A stretch of 64,000 nucleotides of DNA from the NCBI GenBank assembly GCA_947497585.1, contig CANMHG010000005.1, positions 124,001 through 188,000 of the forward strand, given 5' to 3'. The stretch comes from an uncultured Bacillaceae bacterium. Its GTDB lineage: Bacteria > Bacillota > Bacilli > Bacillales > Bacillaceae_L. The notes under the pieces were generated by a model. It saw nothing but the letters and a program-made list of their open reading frames with translations. It was not told the DNA's origin and did not search any database. Below are positions 36,846 through 45,269 of this stretch, piece after piece (positions within the stretch are counted from its first letter, which is position 1; each line of letters opens with the position of its first letter). Position numbers and translations under genes: made by a program.

Positions 36846-37103
36846 CTATTTATAGTCGTTCCATTTTAAATTACTATCATTCAATAGCTCTTCGAATGAC
36901 TTATTTTTCTCACGTAAACGACGTTCTTCTTTTTGTCTTTCTAACTCTTCTTCTGCCTTTTTCTGTTCAACTTCCTTTAACTCTTTTTGCGTTTCTTTTA
37001 GTTTTGCTACGACATCTTTATTTAAAAAGTCACCTAAACTTATTTTGTCATCGTTTTTTTTCGGAGCTACTTGTCGTTGTTGTTTCTGTTTTTTCTTTGC
37101 CAT
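36846..37103 (-). CDS. yqkE: YqkE family protein (DUF3886)
   Basis: An 85-residue, highly charged protein: Lys/Gln-rich head (MAKKKQKQQRQ), the segment KISLGDFLNKDVVAKLKE, and a long Glu/Lys coiled-coil (KELKEVEQKKAEEELERQK), ending FEELLNDSNLKWNDYK. This fits YqkE/DUF3886 of Bacillus, which lies beside yqkF. No function is known. GGAGGATGG precedes the ATG at 37103. Confidence 0.82.
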   Translation of the reverse strand: MAKKKQKQQRQVAPKKNDDKISLGDFLNKDVVAKLKETQKELKEVEQKKAEEELERQKEERRLREKNKSFEELLNDSNLKWNDYK

Positions 37104-37161
37104 CTTTCCATCCTCCACTACCATTTTCTAAAAAATTATAGCATATTTTTTCTACGTTAGT

Positions 37162-37194
37162 TTAAAAAAACGAGTAGCCATGTGGCTACCCGCT
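37162..37194 (-). terminator. Terminator after scoB
   Basis: On the minus strand GGGTAGCC-ACAT-GGCTACTC is followed by seven T residues. Confidence 0.9.
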
Positions 37195-37200
37195 AATTTT

Positions 37201-37857
37201 TTAATAAGATTCTAATTTCACATTGTCATCAATGATAAGCTCTGGCTCTGTTGAAGCAATAATATCTTCAACTGTAAAGCCTTTCGCAACTTCAACTAGC
37301 TTGAGACCATTTTCAGTAACATCCAAAACAGCACGATCTGTAATAATACGATTAACTACACCTTTTCCAGTTAAAGGAAGTGTACACTCCTTTAATATCT
37401 TCGGCTCGCCTGCTTTATTCACATGGTCCATTATGACTATAATTCTCTGAGCGCCATGGACAAGGTCCATTGCTCCACCCATTCCCTTAATCATTTTACC
37501 AGGAATCATCCAGTTTGCCAGGTCACCGTTCTCAGATACTTCCATGCCACCTAAGATGGCAATATTTACATGACCACCACGAATCATTCCAAATGACTCT
37601 GCACTGTCAAAATACGCAGCACCTGGAATTGCAGTTACAGTCTCCTTACCAGCATTGATCAAATCTGGATCAACACTATCTTCTGTTGGATAAGGTCCAA
37701 TACCTAGTAGCCCATTTTCCGATTGCAAAACGACTTGTTTGTTATCGGAAATATAATTGGCAACTAGTGTTGGTATTCCAATACCTAAGTTTACGTAGAA
37801 GCCGCTCTCAATTTCTTTTTCTGCACGAATGGCAATTTTTTCACGTGTATTCGTCAT
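37201..37857 (-). CDS. scoB: 3-oxoacid CoA-transferase subunit B
   Basis: Beta subunit of succinyl-CoA:acetoacetate (3-ketoacid) CoA-transferase, which moves CoA from succinyl-CoA to acetoacetate. The 218-residue protein carries the catalytic glutamate in [14 protein letters not shown] (Glu47) and the family start [25 protein letters not shown]. It follows scoA by about 20 bases. Placed next to a thiolase and HMG-CoA lyase, it most likely acts in breakdown of acetoacetate from leucine or fatty acids. Confidence 0.93.
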   Translation of the reverse strand: MTNTREKIAIRAEKEIESGFYVNLGIGIPTLVANYISDNKQVVLQSENGLLGIGPYPTEDSVDPDLINAGKETVTAIPGAAYFDSAESFGMIRGGHVNIAILGGMEVSENGDLANWMIPGKMIKGMGGAMDLVHGAQRIIVIMDHVNKAGEPKILKECTLPLTGKGVVNRIITDRAVLDVTENGLKLVEVAKGFTVEDIIASTEPELIIDDNVKLESY

Positions 37858-37878
37858 TATCTCTACTCTCCTTTCAAT

Positions 37879-38568
37879 TTATTTCTTTACAGTTAAGCGC
37901 TCAATCCGCTTCTCTTGCACCCCTACAATTAACCCTTGAACATAGATGCTTGGCGTATGTACCATATTTGGATCTAAATCGCCAATTTCATATAGCTCTT
38001 CTACTTCTGCAATCGTTACCGTTCCAGCAGCTGCAATCATTGGATTGAAGTTGCGTGCTGTTTTGTTATAGATTAAGTTCCCCATTTTGTCAGCTTTTTC
38101 AGCACGTACAAGGCTGAAATCTGCTTGGTACGCTTCTTCTAATAAGTATTCTTTCCCGTTAAATACTCTTACTTCTTTTCCTTCTGCAATTGGAGTGCCA
38201 ACACCTGCAGGAGTGTAAAAGGCAGGGATTCCTGCTCCGCCTGCACGAATTTTTTCTGCTAGTGTTCCTTGTGGTACTAGTTCCACTTCGATTTCCCCAG
38301 ATAGCACTTGGCGTTCAAACTCTTTGTTTTCTCCAACATATGAGCCTATCATTTTTTTTATTTGTTTGTTTCGTAAAAGTAGGCCTAGTCCCCAGTCGTC
38401 GACACCACAGTTATTTGAAATGACTGTTAGGTCTTTTACGCCTTTATCTACTAGTGCTAGTAGTAGGTTTTCTGGGATACCGCAAAGGCCAAAGCCTCCG
38501 ACCATTAGGGTAGCTCCGTCATGTATGTCTTTTACTGCTTCGCTAAAGGAAGAATAAATCGGTTTCAT
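37879..38568 (-). CDS. scoA: 3-oxoacid CoA-transferase subunit A
   Basis: Alpha subunit of the 3-oxoacid CoA-transferase. The 229-residue protein has the family N-terminal segment [20 protein letters not shown] and the stretch [25 protein letters not shown], and [15 protein letters not shown] in the second half. Upstream lies a palindromic element and then the thiolase gene, all in one orientation. Confidence 0.93.
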   Translation of the reverse strand: MKPIYSSFSEAVKDIHDGATLMVGGFGLCGIPENLLLALVDKGVKDLTVISNNCGVDDWGLGLLLRNKQIKKMIGSYVGENKEFERQVLSGEIEVELVPQGTLAEKIRAGGAGIPAFYTPAGVGTPIAEGKEVRVFNGKEYLLEEAYQADFSLVRAEKADKMGNLIYNKTARNFNPMIAAAGTVTIAEVEELYEIGDLDPNMVHTPSIYVQGLIVGVQEKRIERLTVKK

Positions 38569-38613
38569 TTCTACACCTCATTTTCTTTTATATATAGCTT
38601 TTTAACCTCACCT

Positions 38614-38741
38614 GTTGATTTCCGCTGCAGGCACTCGCTTTCCGCGGGTGGTCCGTGAGCCTCCTCGGCGCTTTGCGCCTGTGGGGTCTCACTTTGACGC
38701 ACTTCTCCCGCAGGAGTCTCGTGCCTTCCGCGGCAATCAAC
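38614..38741. repeat. Palindromic intergenic element, copy 4
   Basis: Ends GTTGATT / AATCAAC; arm pair ggcactcg / cgtgcc; middle pair gtgag / ctcac; apical pair ggcgc / gcgcc. It fills the gap between the thiolase stop and scoA start, so it would be inside any thiolase-scoAB transcript. Confidence 0.88.
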
Positions 38742-38776
38742 AAGATATCAATAACAATTAAAACCCTTATGCAACA

Positions 38777-39967
38777 CTACTCTACATTCTCTACAATTGT
38801 AGCTACGCCTTGGCCGCCGCCGATGCATAGGGTTGCTAGGCCGTATTTGTCGTTTCTGCGTTTCATTTCGTGGATTAATGTTACTAGGATTCTTGTACCG
38901 CTTGCTCCGATTGGGTGGCCTAGTGCAATGGCGCCACCGTTAACGTTTAGGTTTTCTTTGTTGAATTGAAGCTCACGGTCAACAGCTAGTGATTGTGCGG
39001 CAAAGGCTTCGTTTGCTTCTACAAGGTTGATATCACTCAGTTCAAGGCTTGCTTTTTCAAGTGCTTTTTTCACTGCAGTTACTGGCCCTATTCCCATGAT
39101 GCTTGGGTCTACACCTGCGTTTCCGTTTGCTTTGATTGTTACTAAAGGCTTGATACCAAGTTCATCTGCTTTCTTTCTGCTCATCACTATTACTGCAGCT
39201 GCTCCATCATTGATTCCTGAAGCATTTCCTGCTGTTACTGAACCGTCTTTTTTGAATGCCGGACGAAGGCCACCTAGCTTCTCAGCTGTTGTGCCTGCAC
39301 GTGGATACTCGTCTGTCTCGAAAATAATGCTTTCTTTTTTGCGTTGTGGAATTTCAACTGGTACAATCTCATCCTTAAATTTACCAGCTTCAATTGCTGC
39401 AATTGCTTTTTGTTGACTAGCCGCTGCAAACTCATCTTGTTCTTCTCTTGTTAGTTCATATTTATCACATAAGTTTTCAGCTGTGATTCCCATGTGGTAG
39501 TCATTGAATGCACACCATAAGCCATCCGAAATCATGCTATCAACTACCTTTTGGTCTCCCATTTTGTAGCCATTTCTTGCATTTTTTAATAGGTATGGTG
39601 CTTGACTCATGTTTTCCATTCCACCGGCAATTACCACCTCAGCGTCTCCAGCTAAGATTGCTTGAGTAGCTAAGTGAACAGCTTTTAAGCCTGATCCACA
39701 TACTTTATTTATTGTCATTGATGGTGTTTCATTTAGTAAACCAGCTTTAATTGCTGCTTGGCGAGCTGGATTTTGACCTAAACCAGCCTGTAATACATTC
39801 CCCATGATTACTTCATCTATTTGACTTGCTTCAAGTCCAGCTTTCTCTAAAGCTCCCTTTATTGCGATTGCTCCTAATTCTGTTGCGGAAACATTTTGTA
39901 ATGTTCCTCCAAAACTACCAATAGCTGTTCGGACAGCGCTTACAATTACTACATCATTCGTACTCAT
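38777..39967 (-). CDS. Acetyl-CoA C-acetyltransferase (thiolase)
   Basis: Cleaves acetoacetyl-CoA to two acetyl-CoA, or the reverse. The 396-residue protein has the active-site cysteine in [14 protein letters not shown] (Cys90), [16 protein letters not shown], the histidine of [13 protein letters not shown] and the second cysteine of [21 protein letters not shown] precedes the ATG at 39967; an upstream in-frame extension is rejected. It is close to MmgA/AtoB/YhfS-type thiolases; which B. subtilis paralogue it matches cannot be settled by eye. Divergent from mvaB. Confidence 0.93.
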   Translation of the reverse strand: MSTNDVVIVSAVRTAIGSFGGTLQNVSATELGAIAIKGALEKAGLEASQIDEVIMGNVLQAGLGQNPARQAAIKAGLLNETPSMTINKVCGSGLKAVHLATQAILAGDAEVVIAGGMENMSQAPYLLKNARNGYKMGDQKVVDSMISDGLWCAFNDYHMGITAENLCDKYELTREEQDEFAAASQQKAIAAIEAGKFKDEIVPVEIPQRKKESIIFETDEYPRAGTTAEKLGGLRPAFKKDGSVTAGNASGINDGAAAVIVMSRKKADELGIKPLVTIKANGNAGVDPSIMGIGPVTAVKKALEKASLELSDINLVEANEAFAAQSLAVDRELQFNKENLNVNGGAIALGHPIGASGTRILVTLIHEMKRRNDKYGLATLCIGGGQGVATIVENVE

Positions 39968-40087
39968 AGTATCATCCCCTTGTCTCTTCTTTTCAGCAAA
40001 AAATCTGCAAATAATATTGCCAATATACATATATATTTCTAGTTTCATTGCAAAATCCCTCTAAATTTCACAAGATTTCTATGGCTC

Positions 40088-40117
40088 TTGCAATTTTCAA
40101 AAGATTTCTACTAGAAT
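40088..40117 (+). promoter_or_regulatory. Candidate sigma-A promoter of mvaB
   Basis: TTGCAA (40088-40093), 18 bases, TAGAAT (40112-40117), 40 bases before the mvaB start. Confidence 0.5.
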
Positions 40118-40157
40118 AGTATATAGTGAATTTATTATGCTGACGAGGGGGATTTTA

Positions 40158-41048
40158 ATGAACTTGCCAAACCGTGTTTCCATTATTGAGGTTGGACCAA
40201 GGGACGGGCTACAAAATGAAAAAAACCTACTTCCTACTGAGGAAAAAATTGCGTTTATACATAAGTTAAAAGAAGCTGGTATTAAAGAGATGGAGCTTAC
40301 ATCTTTTGTATCACCTAAATGGGTACCACAAATGGCCGATGCTAATGACGTTATTACAAATTGTCTTGATGAAACTCGTAACTTCGTATTAGCACCCAAC
40401 CGTAAAGGAATTGACCGCCTATATGAAACAGATTGTAAAGCTGTCGCGGTCTTCGTTGGGGTAAGTGAAACCTTTAATAAAAAAAATATTAATAAAACAA
40501 CCTCTGATAGTATGGAGGAGCTTTCCCCAATAATTGGAGAGTTAAAAGAGAAAGGTTATTTTGTGCGTGCTTGTATCTCGACCTCTTTTTATTGCCCTTA
40601 TGATGGCAAAGTGAATGAAGAAGACGTAGTTCGTCTTTGCGAGCAGTTTGCTACTTTAGGGGTGGATGAACTGAGTGTTGCAGATACAAATGGGATGGCA
40701 AATCCGCAAGAAGTTTTTTCTTTATTCACTAAACTAAAAGCAGCTTTACCGGAAACTCTTTTAACTGCTCATTTTCATGATACTCGTGGAATGGCTATTG
40801 CTAATGTATTCTCCGCTTTACAGGCTGGTATTACTCGCTTTGATACTTCTGCTGGTGGCTTAGGTGGATGTCCATTTTCACCTGGAGCAACTGGAAATGT
40901 AGCAACGGAGGATGTCGTGTTCATGCTTCACCAAATGGGGATTGAGACAGGGATAGATTTAAATAAAGTTGTTAACGCTATCGCTGTTATTGAGCCATAT
41001 TTGTCAAGACCTATCGAAAGCAAGTACTATCGTTTGCATTCAAATTAA
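40158..41048 (+). CDS. mvaB: Hydroxymethylglutaryl-CoA lyase
   Basis: Splits 3-hydroxy-3-methylglutaryl-CoA to acetoacetate and acetyl-CoA, the last step of leucine catabolism. The 296-residue TIM-barrel protein starts MNLPNRVSIIEVGPRDGLQN and has ADTNGMANP, the metal-binding TAHFHDTRGMA, and the signature GGLGGCPFSPGATGNVATED with the catalytic cysteine. GAGGGG precedes the ATG at 40158. Its product acetoacetate is the substrate of ScoAB. B. subtilis YngG is the nearest match I know, but lies elsewhere in that genome. Confidence 0.94.
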   Translation: MNLPNRVSIIEVGPRDGLQNEKNLLPTEEKIAFIHKLKEAGIKEMELTSFVSPKWVPQMADANDVITNCLDETRNFVLAPNRKGIDRLYETDCKAVAVFVGVSETFNKKNINKTTSDSMEELSPIIGELKEKGYFVRACISTSFYCPYDGKVNEEDVVRLCEQFATLGVDELSVADTNGMANPQEVFSLFTKLKAALPETLLTAHFHDTRGMAIANVFSALQAGITRFDTSAGGLGGCPFSPGATGNVATEDVVFMLHQMGIETGIDLNKVVNAIAVIEPYLSRPIESKYYRLHSN

Positions 41049-41121
41049 TTTTTGCTTATTTGAATAGACCTATAAGCCTTTCCATAAACTAATTCCATCA
41101 TTTTAGAATGGAGTGTTGAGA

Positions 41122-41244
41122 TTGGCTAAAAAGAATAAAGCTCAAAAAGGTAAACCAAATTCAGATACAACTAATAACGTAATGGCTGCTGAAGAAATGG
41201 AAAAAGCAATTCATCCTACAAACCGCCAAAACTCTAAGCAATAA
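41122..41244 (+). CDS. Small basic protein of 40 residues, unrecognised
   Basis: TTG-started frame reading MAKKNKAQKGKPNSDTTNN, then VMAAEEMEKAIHPTNRQNSKQ. ATGGAGTG stands seven bases upstream. It is hydrophilic, with a lysine-rich head and an Ala/Glu helix, and has no hydrophobic segment. The composition recalls minor small acid-soluble spore proteins, but I see no motif that proves it. It lies alone between mvaB and yqkD. Confidence 0.5.
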   Translation: MAKKNKAQKGKPNSDTTNNVMAAEEMEKAIHPTNRQNSKQ

Positions 41245-41335
41245 GCTTACAATGTGATCCGTAACCAATTTGTGGTTACGGTTTTTCATTTTCGATGATA
41301 AAATAGGTGTGGAGATTTTTTATTGGAGGCCTATT

Positions 41336-42241
41336 ATGAAGAAGATATTTATTACTCTTGGAATTGTTATTGGATATATAATAGCAGTTGGTGTTTTTTT
41401 TACGAATATGGTCATGTTTATTAAGAAGAAAACTGATGCTGATATTTATAAACGAGAAATATCTGAAGGACGGTTTACAAAGGACGAGTTTGAGCAACTT
41501 GATAAGGAAATTATCAACATTTCCTCTCCTTATGGTTACACCCTTTCTGGATGGCTACTAAGAGGATGGAGTGAAAAAAAGTTTATCATCATTTCTCATG
41601 GAGTAACGATGAACAAAGTAAACTCTCTTAAGTACATGAAGATTTTTCGTAAACGTGGTTGGAATGTCATTGTCTACGACCAGCGTCGACATGGTGAATC
41701 TGGAGGAAAGACAACTAGCTATGGTTATTATGAAAAATACGACCTTAAAGCAGTTGTAGATTGGGTGAAAAATCGTTATGGTGCAGATATTACCTTAGGC
41801 ATTCACGGAGAGTCGATGGGAGCTGTCACAACCCTCCTGTATGCGGGTATGATTGAAGATGGCGCTGATTTTTACATAGCGGATTGTCCTTTTTCTGACT
41901 TTGAGGCTCAGCTTAGATATCGTCTGAAAGTAGAGTTCAACATTCCGGCTATAGCCGTTATGCCGATTGCCAATCTTTTTTTAAAGATACGTGACGGTTA
42001 TTCAATCAAGGATGTTTCGCCTTTATCCGTTATTAAAAATATTAAAAATCCAATTCTATTTATTCACAGCGCAAAGGATGATTATATTCTCCCTGAAATG
42101 ACGAAGCAGCTTTATCATCTGAAAGAAGGAAGTAAGAAGCTATTTATTGCTGATAAAGGTGCTCATGCCTATTCCTTTGGTGACAATCAGGAACAATACG
42201 AGCAGATTGTAGATGAGTTTTTTGAGGAAATAAAAGCATAG
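41336..42241 (+). CDS. yqkD: Alpha/beta hydrolase YqkD
   Basis: A 301-residue membrane-anchored hydrolase. Residues 4-27 form an N-terminal membrane helix; the alpha/beta hydrolase fold follows with FIIISHGVTMNK (oxyanion side), VIVYDQRRHGESGG, the nucleophile elbow GIHGESMGAV (Ser), the acid in HSAKDDYI and the late histidine in ADKGAHAYSFG. Substrate unknown. TTGGAGG precedes the ATG at 41336. Corresponds to B. subtilis YqkD in sequence and location. Confidence 0.9.
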   Translation: MKKIFITLGIVIGYIIAVGVFFTNMVMFIKKKTDADIYKREISEGRFTKDEFEQLDKEIINISSPYGYTLSGWLLRGWSEKKFIIISHGVTMNKVNSLKYMKIFRKRGWNVIVYDQRRHGESGGKTTSYGYYEKYDLKAVVDWVKNRYGADITLGIHGESMGAVTTLLYAGMIEDGADFYIADCPFSDFEAQLRYRLKVEFNIPAIAVMPIANLFLKIRDGYSIKDVSPLSVIKNIKNPILFIHSAKDDYILPEMTKQLYHLKEGSKKLFIADKGAHAYSFGDNQEQYEQIVDEFFEEIKA

Positions 42242-42274
42242 AAAAAGGATGCTTACGTTCGCATCCTTTTTCGT
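42242..42274. terminator. Bidirectional terminator between yqkD and yqkC
   Basis: Stem aaaaaggatgc / gcatccttttt around a 7-base loop, between convergent genes. Confidence 0.88.
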
Positions 42275-42276
42275 TA

Positions 42277-42519
42277 TTATCCTAATACATCTGTAATTTC
42301 CTTCATATTTTCACCTATCCAGGAAAGAGCCAGACCTATTGTATCGAACTCTTGTACTTCGAAGGTAACCTCATCTTGTAAGAGCCAGACATTCTTCTGT
42401 TCTTGATTTGCTCCTGCAACAGACCAATGTAGTAGACTGTATGGATGATTGTCATTTAGGAAGGAAACCCATGTTTTGTTTTCTGCTATATTTTTTATGG
42501 TCGTTAGCTTGTTTTTCAT
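42277..42519 (-). CDS. yqkC: YqkC-like small protein
   Basis: An 80-residue soluble protein of unknown function, matched to B. subtilis YqkC by length and by its place directly after yqkB. Features: an N-terminal Lys-rich helix, [20 protein letters not shown], and a C-terminal helix ([16 protein letters not shown]). The ATG overlaps the yqkB stop by four bases, so the two are translationally coupled and may work together. Confidence 0.7.
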   Translation of the reverse strand: MKNKLTTIKNIAENKTWVSFLNDNHPYSLLHWSVAGANQEQKNVWLLQDEVTFEVQEFDTIGLALSWIGENMKEITDVLG

Positions 42520-42854
42520 TTTTCTTCACCCTTTTCGATAAACATCATTCGTGGGTTAAAAATCTGGTTTGTACTTTTTAACATATAACAATTGGCAGAT
42601 TCTACGATATCTATCTTCATCTCATCGTCAAAAAAGACAAGTTTTGATTTTTCAACCAAAACAGGACGGTAGTTTGTCTCTAGAATTAGATCGTCATCCT
42701 CTTGCTTTTCCACATGCCATAAAGCTGCAACACCACTTACTACACAACCACAGCCCTCGGTATCATATTTTAATTTTAACCATTTATTTGAATTCGAATT
42801 CGCTAGTTTACTTTCTAGCTTTTCGATCGCCTTTTCTGTAAATGTTAATTTCAC
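42516..42854 (-). CDS. yqkB: YqkB, HesB/IscA-like protein
   Basis: A 112-residue protein of the iron-sulfur biosynthesis (HesB/IscA-like) fold. The start [17 protein letters not shown] is typical; cysteines occur in [10 protein letters not shown] and ESANCYML rather than in the C-terminal CGCG of true IscA, so it may bind something else or have lost the cluster role. Neighbouring yqkC overlaps it. AGGGGA lies upstream. Confidence 0.82.
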   Translation of the reverse strand: MKLTFTEKAIEKLESKLANSNSNKWLKLKYDTEGCGCVVSGVAALWHVEKQEDDDLILETNYRPVLVEKSKLVFFDDEMKIDIVESANCYMLKSTNQIFNPRMMFIEKGEEK

Positions 42855-43018
42855 GAATAAATCCCCTTTTATTAAATGTACGATTACATATTAGTTTAGC
42901 ATATTTACAGATTTTATACATATTGTAGGAATAATTGGACAAATTCTCAAAAGTTTATTTGAGTTTTTACTAAAGAATGAGTATTATCAAATGTATGAAT
43001 ACATGAAGGAGGTATATT

Positions 43019-43219
43019 ATGTCAAAGGTGCAAATTAAAGTAAACGATAACGGGTCTCTTCGTGTTACTGGAGATGTTGAATTACTTGACGGGGAAGGAA
43101 ACATTATAGAAACAAAACAAGCTTTTTCACTCTGTAGATGCGGGCTTTCCTCAAAAATGCCGTTTTGTGATGCAAGTCATAAAGGAAAGTTCGAATCTGT
43201 TGTGCGTGTAGGAGAATAA
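43019..43219 (+). CDS. CDGSH iron-sulfur domain protein
   Basis: A 66-residue protein ending in a CDGSH-type domain: CRCGLSSKMPFCDASHKG supplies three cysteines and one histidine that bind a [2Fe-2S] cluster (here CDASH instead of CDGSH, an accepted variant). No membrane segment, so soluble. Role unknown, often electron transfer or iron-sulfur handling. AAGGAGG precedes the ATG, and a two-way terminator follows. Confidence 0.9.
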   Translation: MSKVQIKVNDNGSLRVTGDVELLDGEGNIIETKQAFSLCRCGLSSKMPFCDASHKGKFESVVRVGE

Positions 43220-43227
43220 GGAAGAAA

Positions 43228-43260
43228 AAACATCCAGCCTTATTGGTTGGATGTTTTTCT
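43228..43260. terminator. Bidirectional terminator between CDGSH gene and yqjX
   Basis: Stem aaaaacatccagcc / ggttggatgttttt around a 5-base loop. Confidence 0.88.
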
Positions 43261-43596
43261 TTAATGTCGTCTAACGTCAATGACTTCCTCTATTGCAATA
43301 TAATGAGGAGCACCAAACTTATCAACAATATGAAGCTTCCGTGTCACTTGATCATAATGATGAACATGACCGATTAGTAGTCGATGTTGTTTGTGTTTGT
43401 GCTCGTGATACGTAATAAGTAACTCACTCCCCTCTTCTAGAGCAAGATAAAGCACCTCATTCATTTCTTCTAGCTGTTGTTCATCAAGCTCCGGTTTTAT
43501 CATATGTGTGTCTTCTTCGGTCCAATCTCTTAGCATCTTCACATGCTCCGGAAGCATCATTGCTGTCCATTTAATAGTTCCACGATCTCTAATCAT
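43261..43596 (-). CDS. yqjX: YolD-like protein YqjX
   Basis: A 111-residue YolD-family protein: opening RDRGTIKWTAMMLPEHV is the family signature. YolD proteins are encoded with UvrX/YqjW Y-family polymerases in Bacillus and have been likened to UmuD, but no proteolytic Ser/Lys pair is evident. It lies 29 bases after yqjW and is probably in the same SOS operon. Confidence 0.9.
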   Translation of the reverse strand: MIRDRGTIKWTAMMLPEHVKMLRDWTEEDTHMIKPELDEQQLEEMNEVLYLALEEGSELLITYHEHKHKQHRLLIGHVHHYDQVTRKLHIVDKFGAPHYIAIEEVIDVRRH

Positions 43597-43625
43597 TTAA
43601 AGCTTTCACTTCCTTTCACACTACC

Positions 43626-44888
43626 CTAGTTAGCCTTATGTCCTCCAACAAGTTTGCTACGATGTCTTGCGGTTCCCGCTTTCGTATACGAAACCGCTCG
43701 TAAAATTGCATCTGATCCATATTTATTCCGAATGGAATCCATCACATATCCAACCTCACGCTGTTTTACACGATTGGTGTAAAATAAATCAAGCTGCATT
43801 TCGTAATCATCTTCTAAATTAGAAATGGAAACTGAAATCTGCCGGACTGTTTTTTGTGTATAATGCTTATCAAAAAGATCTAGACATACGTTGTAAATTT
43901 CCATTGTCAGGTTGGTCGGAGTATCAATGGTTTTGGAGCGGTGAAAGCCCCCTCCAAATTCATCCTTGCTGTATCCAATACCTAAGCTAATTGTTCTTCC
44001 TATCTTTTTATGAGACCTAGCCCTTCTCGCGACATCCTCGCATATTTCAAGTAGAACATGTTTTACCTCTTTTGGGTCTGGGTAATCCCTTAATAAAATT
44101 TGACTTTTCCCGAAGCTAATTTGCCCTTTTACAATTGGTGCTCCTAGCTCTGAAAGGTCGATTCCCCAAGCGTGATAGTATAACTGATTTCCCATGACTC
44201 CGAACTTTTTTTCAAGCAAGTCTAACGGATAATTCGCAAGCTGACCGACTGTAAAAATGCCCATTCGATTTAAGGTTTTCTCAACTCTACTACCAATTCC
44301 CCACATTTTGCTTAATGGTGAAAGTGTCCAAAGCTTTTGCTCAATATCTTCGTAGGTCCATTCGGCAACTCCTTTTTTCTTTGCTTCTAAGTCGAGGCAA
44401 AGCTTTGCCATAAGCATATTGGGACCAATTCCAATGGCACAGGGTAACTGATATTCGTGGGCAATATCTGCTTTTATTTTTTCAGCAATGGTTGTTGCAT
44501 CTCCCCATAGATTTTCGACTCCGTCCACTTTAATAAAGCTTTCATCGACGCTGTAGGTGTGAATTGCATCCTTTGGTACATAACGGTTAAACAATCGTGT
44601 AATTTCCGTGGAAATTCTAAGGTACGTAGCCATTTTTGGGTTAACAATTTGAATTCGTGGATCCTTCGGGATTTCGAAAAGCCGTGAACCAGTTTTAATT
44701 CCAAATTCTTGCTTCATCCGGGGTGATGCCGCTAGAACAATACTCCCTTGTCGTTCTGTATCACCAACAACAGCGAGATAACACTCCAATGGATCAAGCC
44801 CTAACAGCACAGCTGCACAGCTTGCATAGAAGCTCTTCATATCGACACATAATATTTTATTTCTTGGCATTTGACTGTAATCGACCAT
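43626..44888 (-). CDS. yqjW: Y-family DNA polymerase YqjW (PolY2, UvrX type)
   Basis: Error-prone translesion polymerase. The 420-residue protein has the palm motifs ILCVDMKSFYASC (Asp16) and YSVDESFIKVDG (Asp115-Glu116), the fingers, a helix-hairpin-helix (SKMWGIGSRVEKTLNRMGIFTVGQL) and a C-terminal little-finger domain. It is UvrX/UmuC-like rather than DinB-like. GGAGGG precedes the ATG. Two LexA-like boxes lie 26 and 63 bases upstream, so DNA damage induction is likely. Confidence 0.94.
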   Translation of the reverse strand: MVDYSQMPRNKILCVDMKSFYASCAAVLLGLDPLECYLAVVGDTERQGSIVLAASPRMKQEFGIKTGSRLFEIPKDPRIQIVNPKMATYLRISTEITRLFNRYVPKDAIHTYSVDESFIKVDGVENLWGDATTIAEKIKADIAHEYQLPCAIGIGPNMLMAKLCLDLEAKKKGVAEWTYEDIEQKLWTLSPLSKMWGIGSRVEKTLNRMGIFTVGQLANYPLDLLEKKFGVMGNQLYYHAWGIDLSELGAPIVKGQISFGKSQILLRDYPDPKEVKHVLLEICEDVARRARSHKKIGRTISLGIGYSKDEFGGGFHRSKTIDTPTNLTMEIYNVCLDLFDKHYTQKTVRQISVSISNLEDDYEMQLDLFYTNRVKQREVGYVMDSIRNKYGSDAILRAVSYTKAGTARHRSKLVGGHKAN

Positions 44889-44913
44889 CTTCTCTCGCCC
44901 TCCGTTAAAACAA

Positions 44914-44925
44914 GAATATATGTTC
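44914..44925. promoter_or_regulatory. LexA-like box 1 before yqjW
   Basis: GAATATATGTTC, one base from the GAAC-N4-GTTC core of the Bacillus SOS box, 26 bases from the yqjW start. Confidence 0.7.
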
Positions 44926-44950
44926 CTATATTATATTCTATATCATAAGG

Positions 44951-44962
44951 GAATATACGTTC
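44951..44962. promoter_or_regulatory. LexA-like box 2 before yqjW
   Basis: GAATATACGTTC followed by G; read on the minus strand it is CGAACGTATATTC, one base from the core. It is 37 bases beyond box 1. Confidence 0.65.
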
Positions 44963-45043
44963 GTTTTCAATGGGAATTTAAGACACATTTTCGTCTGAGA
45001 TATGGTAAGATAAGTGAGCATACGTGAAGACCGAGGTGTGAAA

Positions 45044-45238
45044 ATGGATAAAAAGCTGATACATAAGATGATTCGGAACTGTTTTTACCAATACAATCAT
45101 GATTTGGAATCTGTTCCTTTATCCTTGGGGGAATATGATGAGCTTTACGATAAAATCTTAAAAGCAATCGAAGAAGATAAAACTGCGGACTTGCATGATT
45201 TAATTAATGATGTTGTTTATGAATATTTAAGTAAGTAA
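45044..45238 (+). CDS. yqzH: YqzH-like small protein
   Basis: A 64-residue acidic helical protein: MDKKLIHKMIRNCFYQYN, then SLGEYDELYDKILKAIEEDK, ending DLINDVVYEYLSK. I match it to YqzH, which lies next to yqjW in B. subtilis, on the start and end segments. No function is known. GAGGTG precedes the ATG at 45044. It is divergent from yqjW, so both could be controlled from the region carrying the LexA-like boxes. Confidence 0.75.
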   Translation: MDKKLIHKMIRNCFYQYNHDLESVPLSLGEYDELYDKILKAIEEDKTADLHDLINDVVYEYLSK

Positions 45239-45269
45239 GCTCTCCCGAGTATCAGGAGAGCTTTTCGTT
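45237..45269. terminator. Bidirectional terminator between yqzH and the DUF4179 gene
   Basis: Stem aagctctcc / ggagagctt with a 9-base loop and flanking T run; convergent genes on both sides. Confidence 0.85.

Noticed and set aside
39027..39416. 129-residue reading frame antisense to the thiolase gene
   Set aside because: It lies wholly inside a well-supported gene on the other strand, has no ribosome site and no recognisable family.
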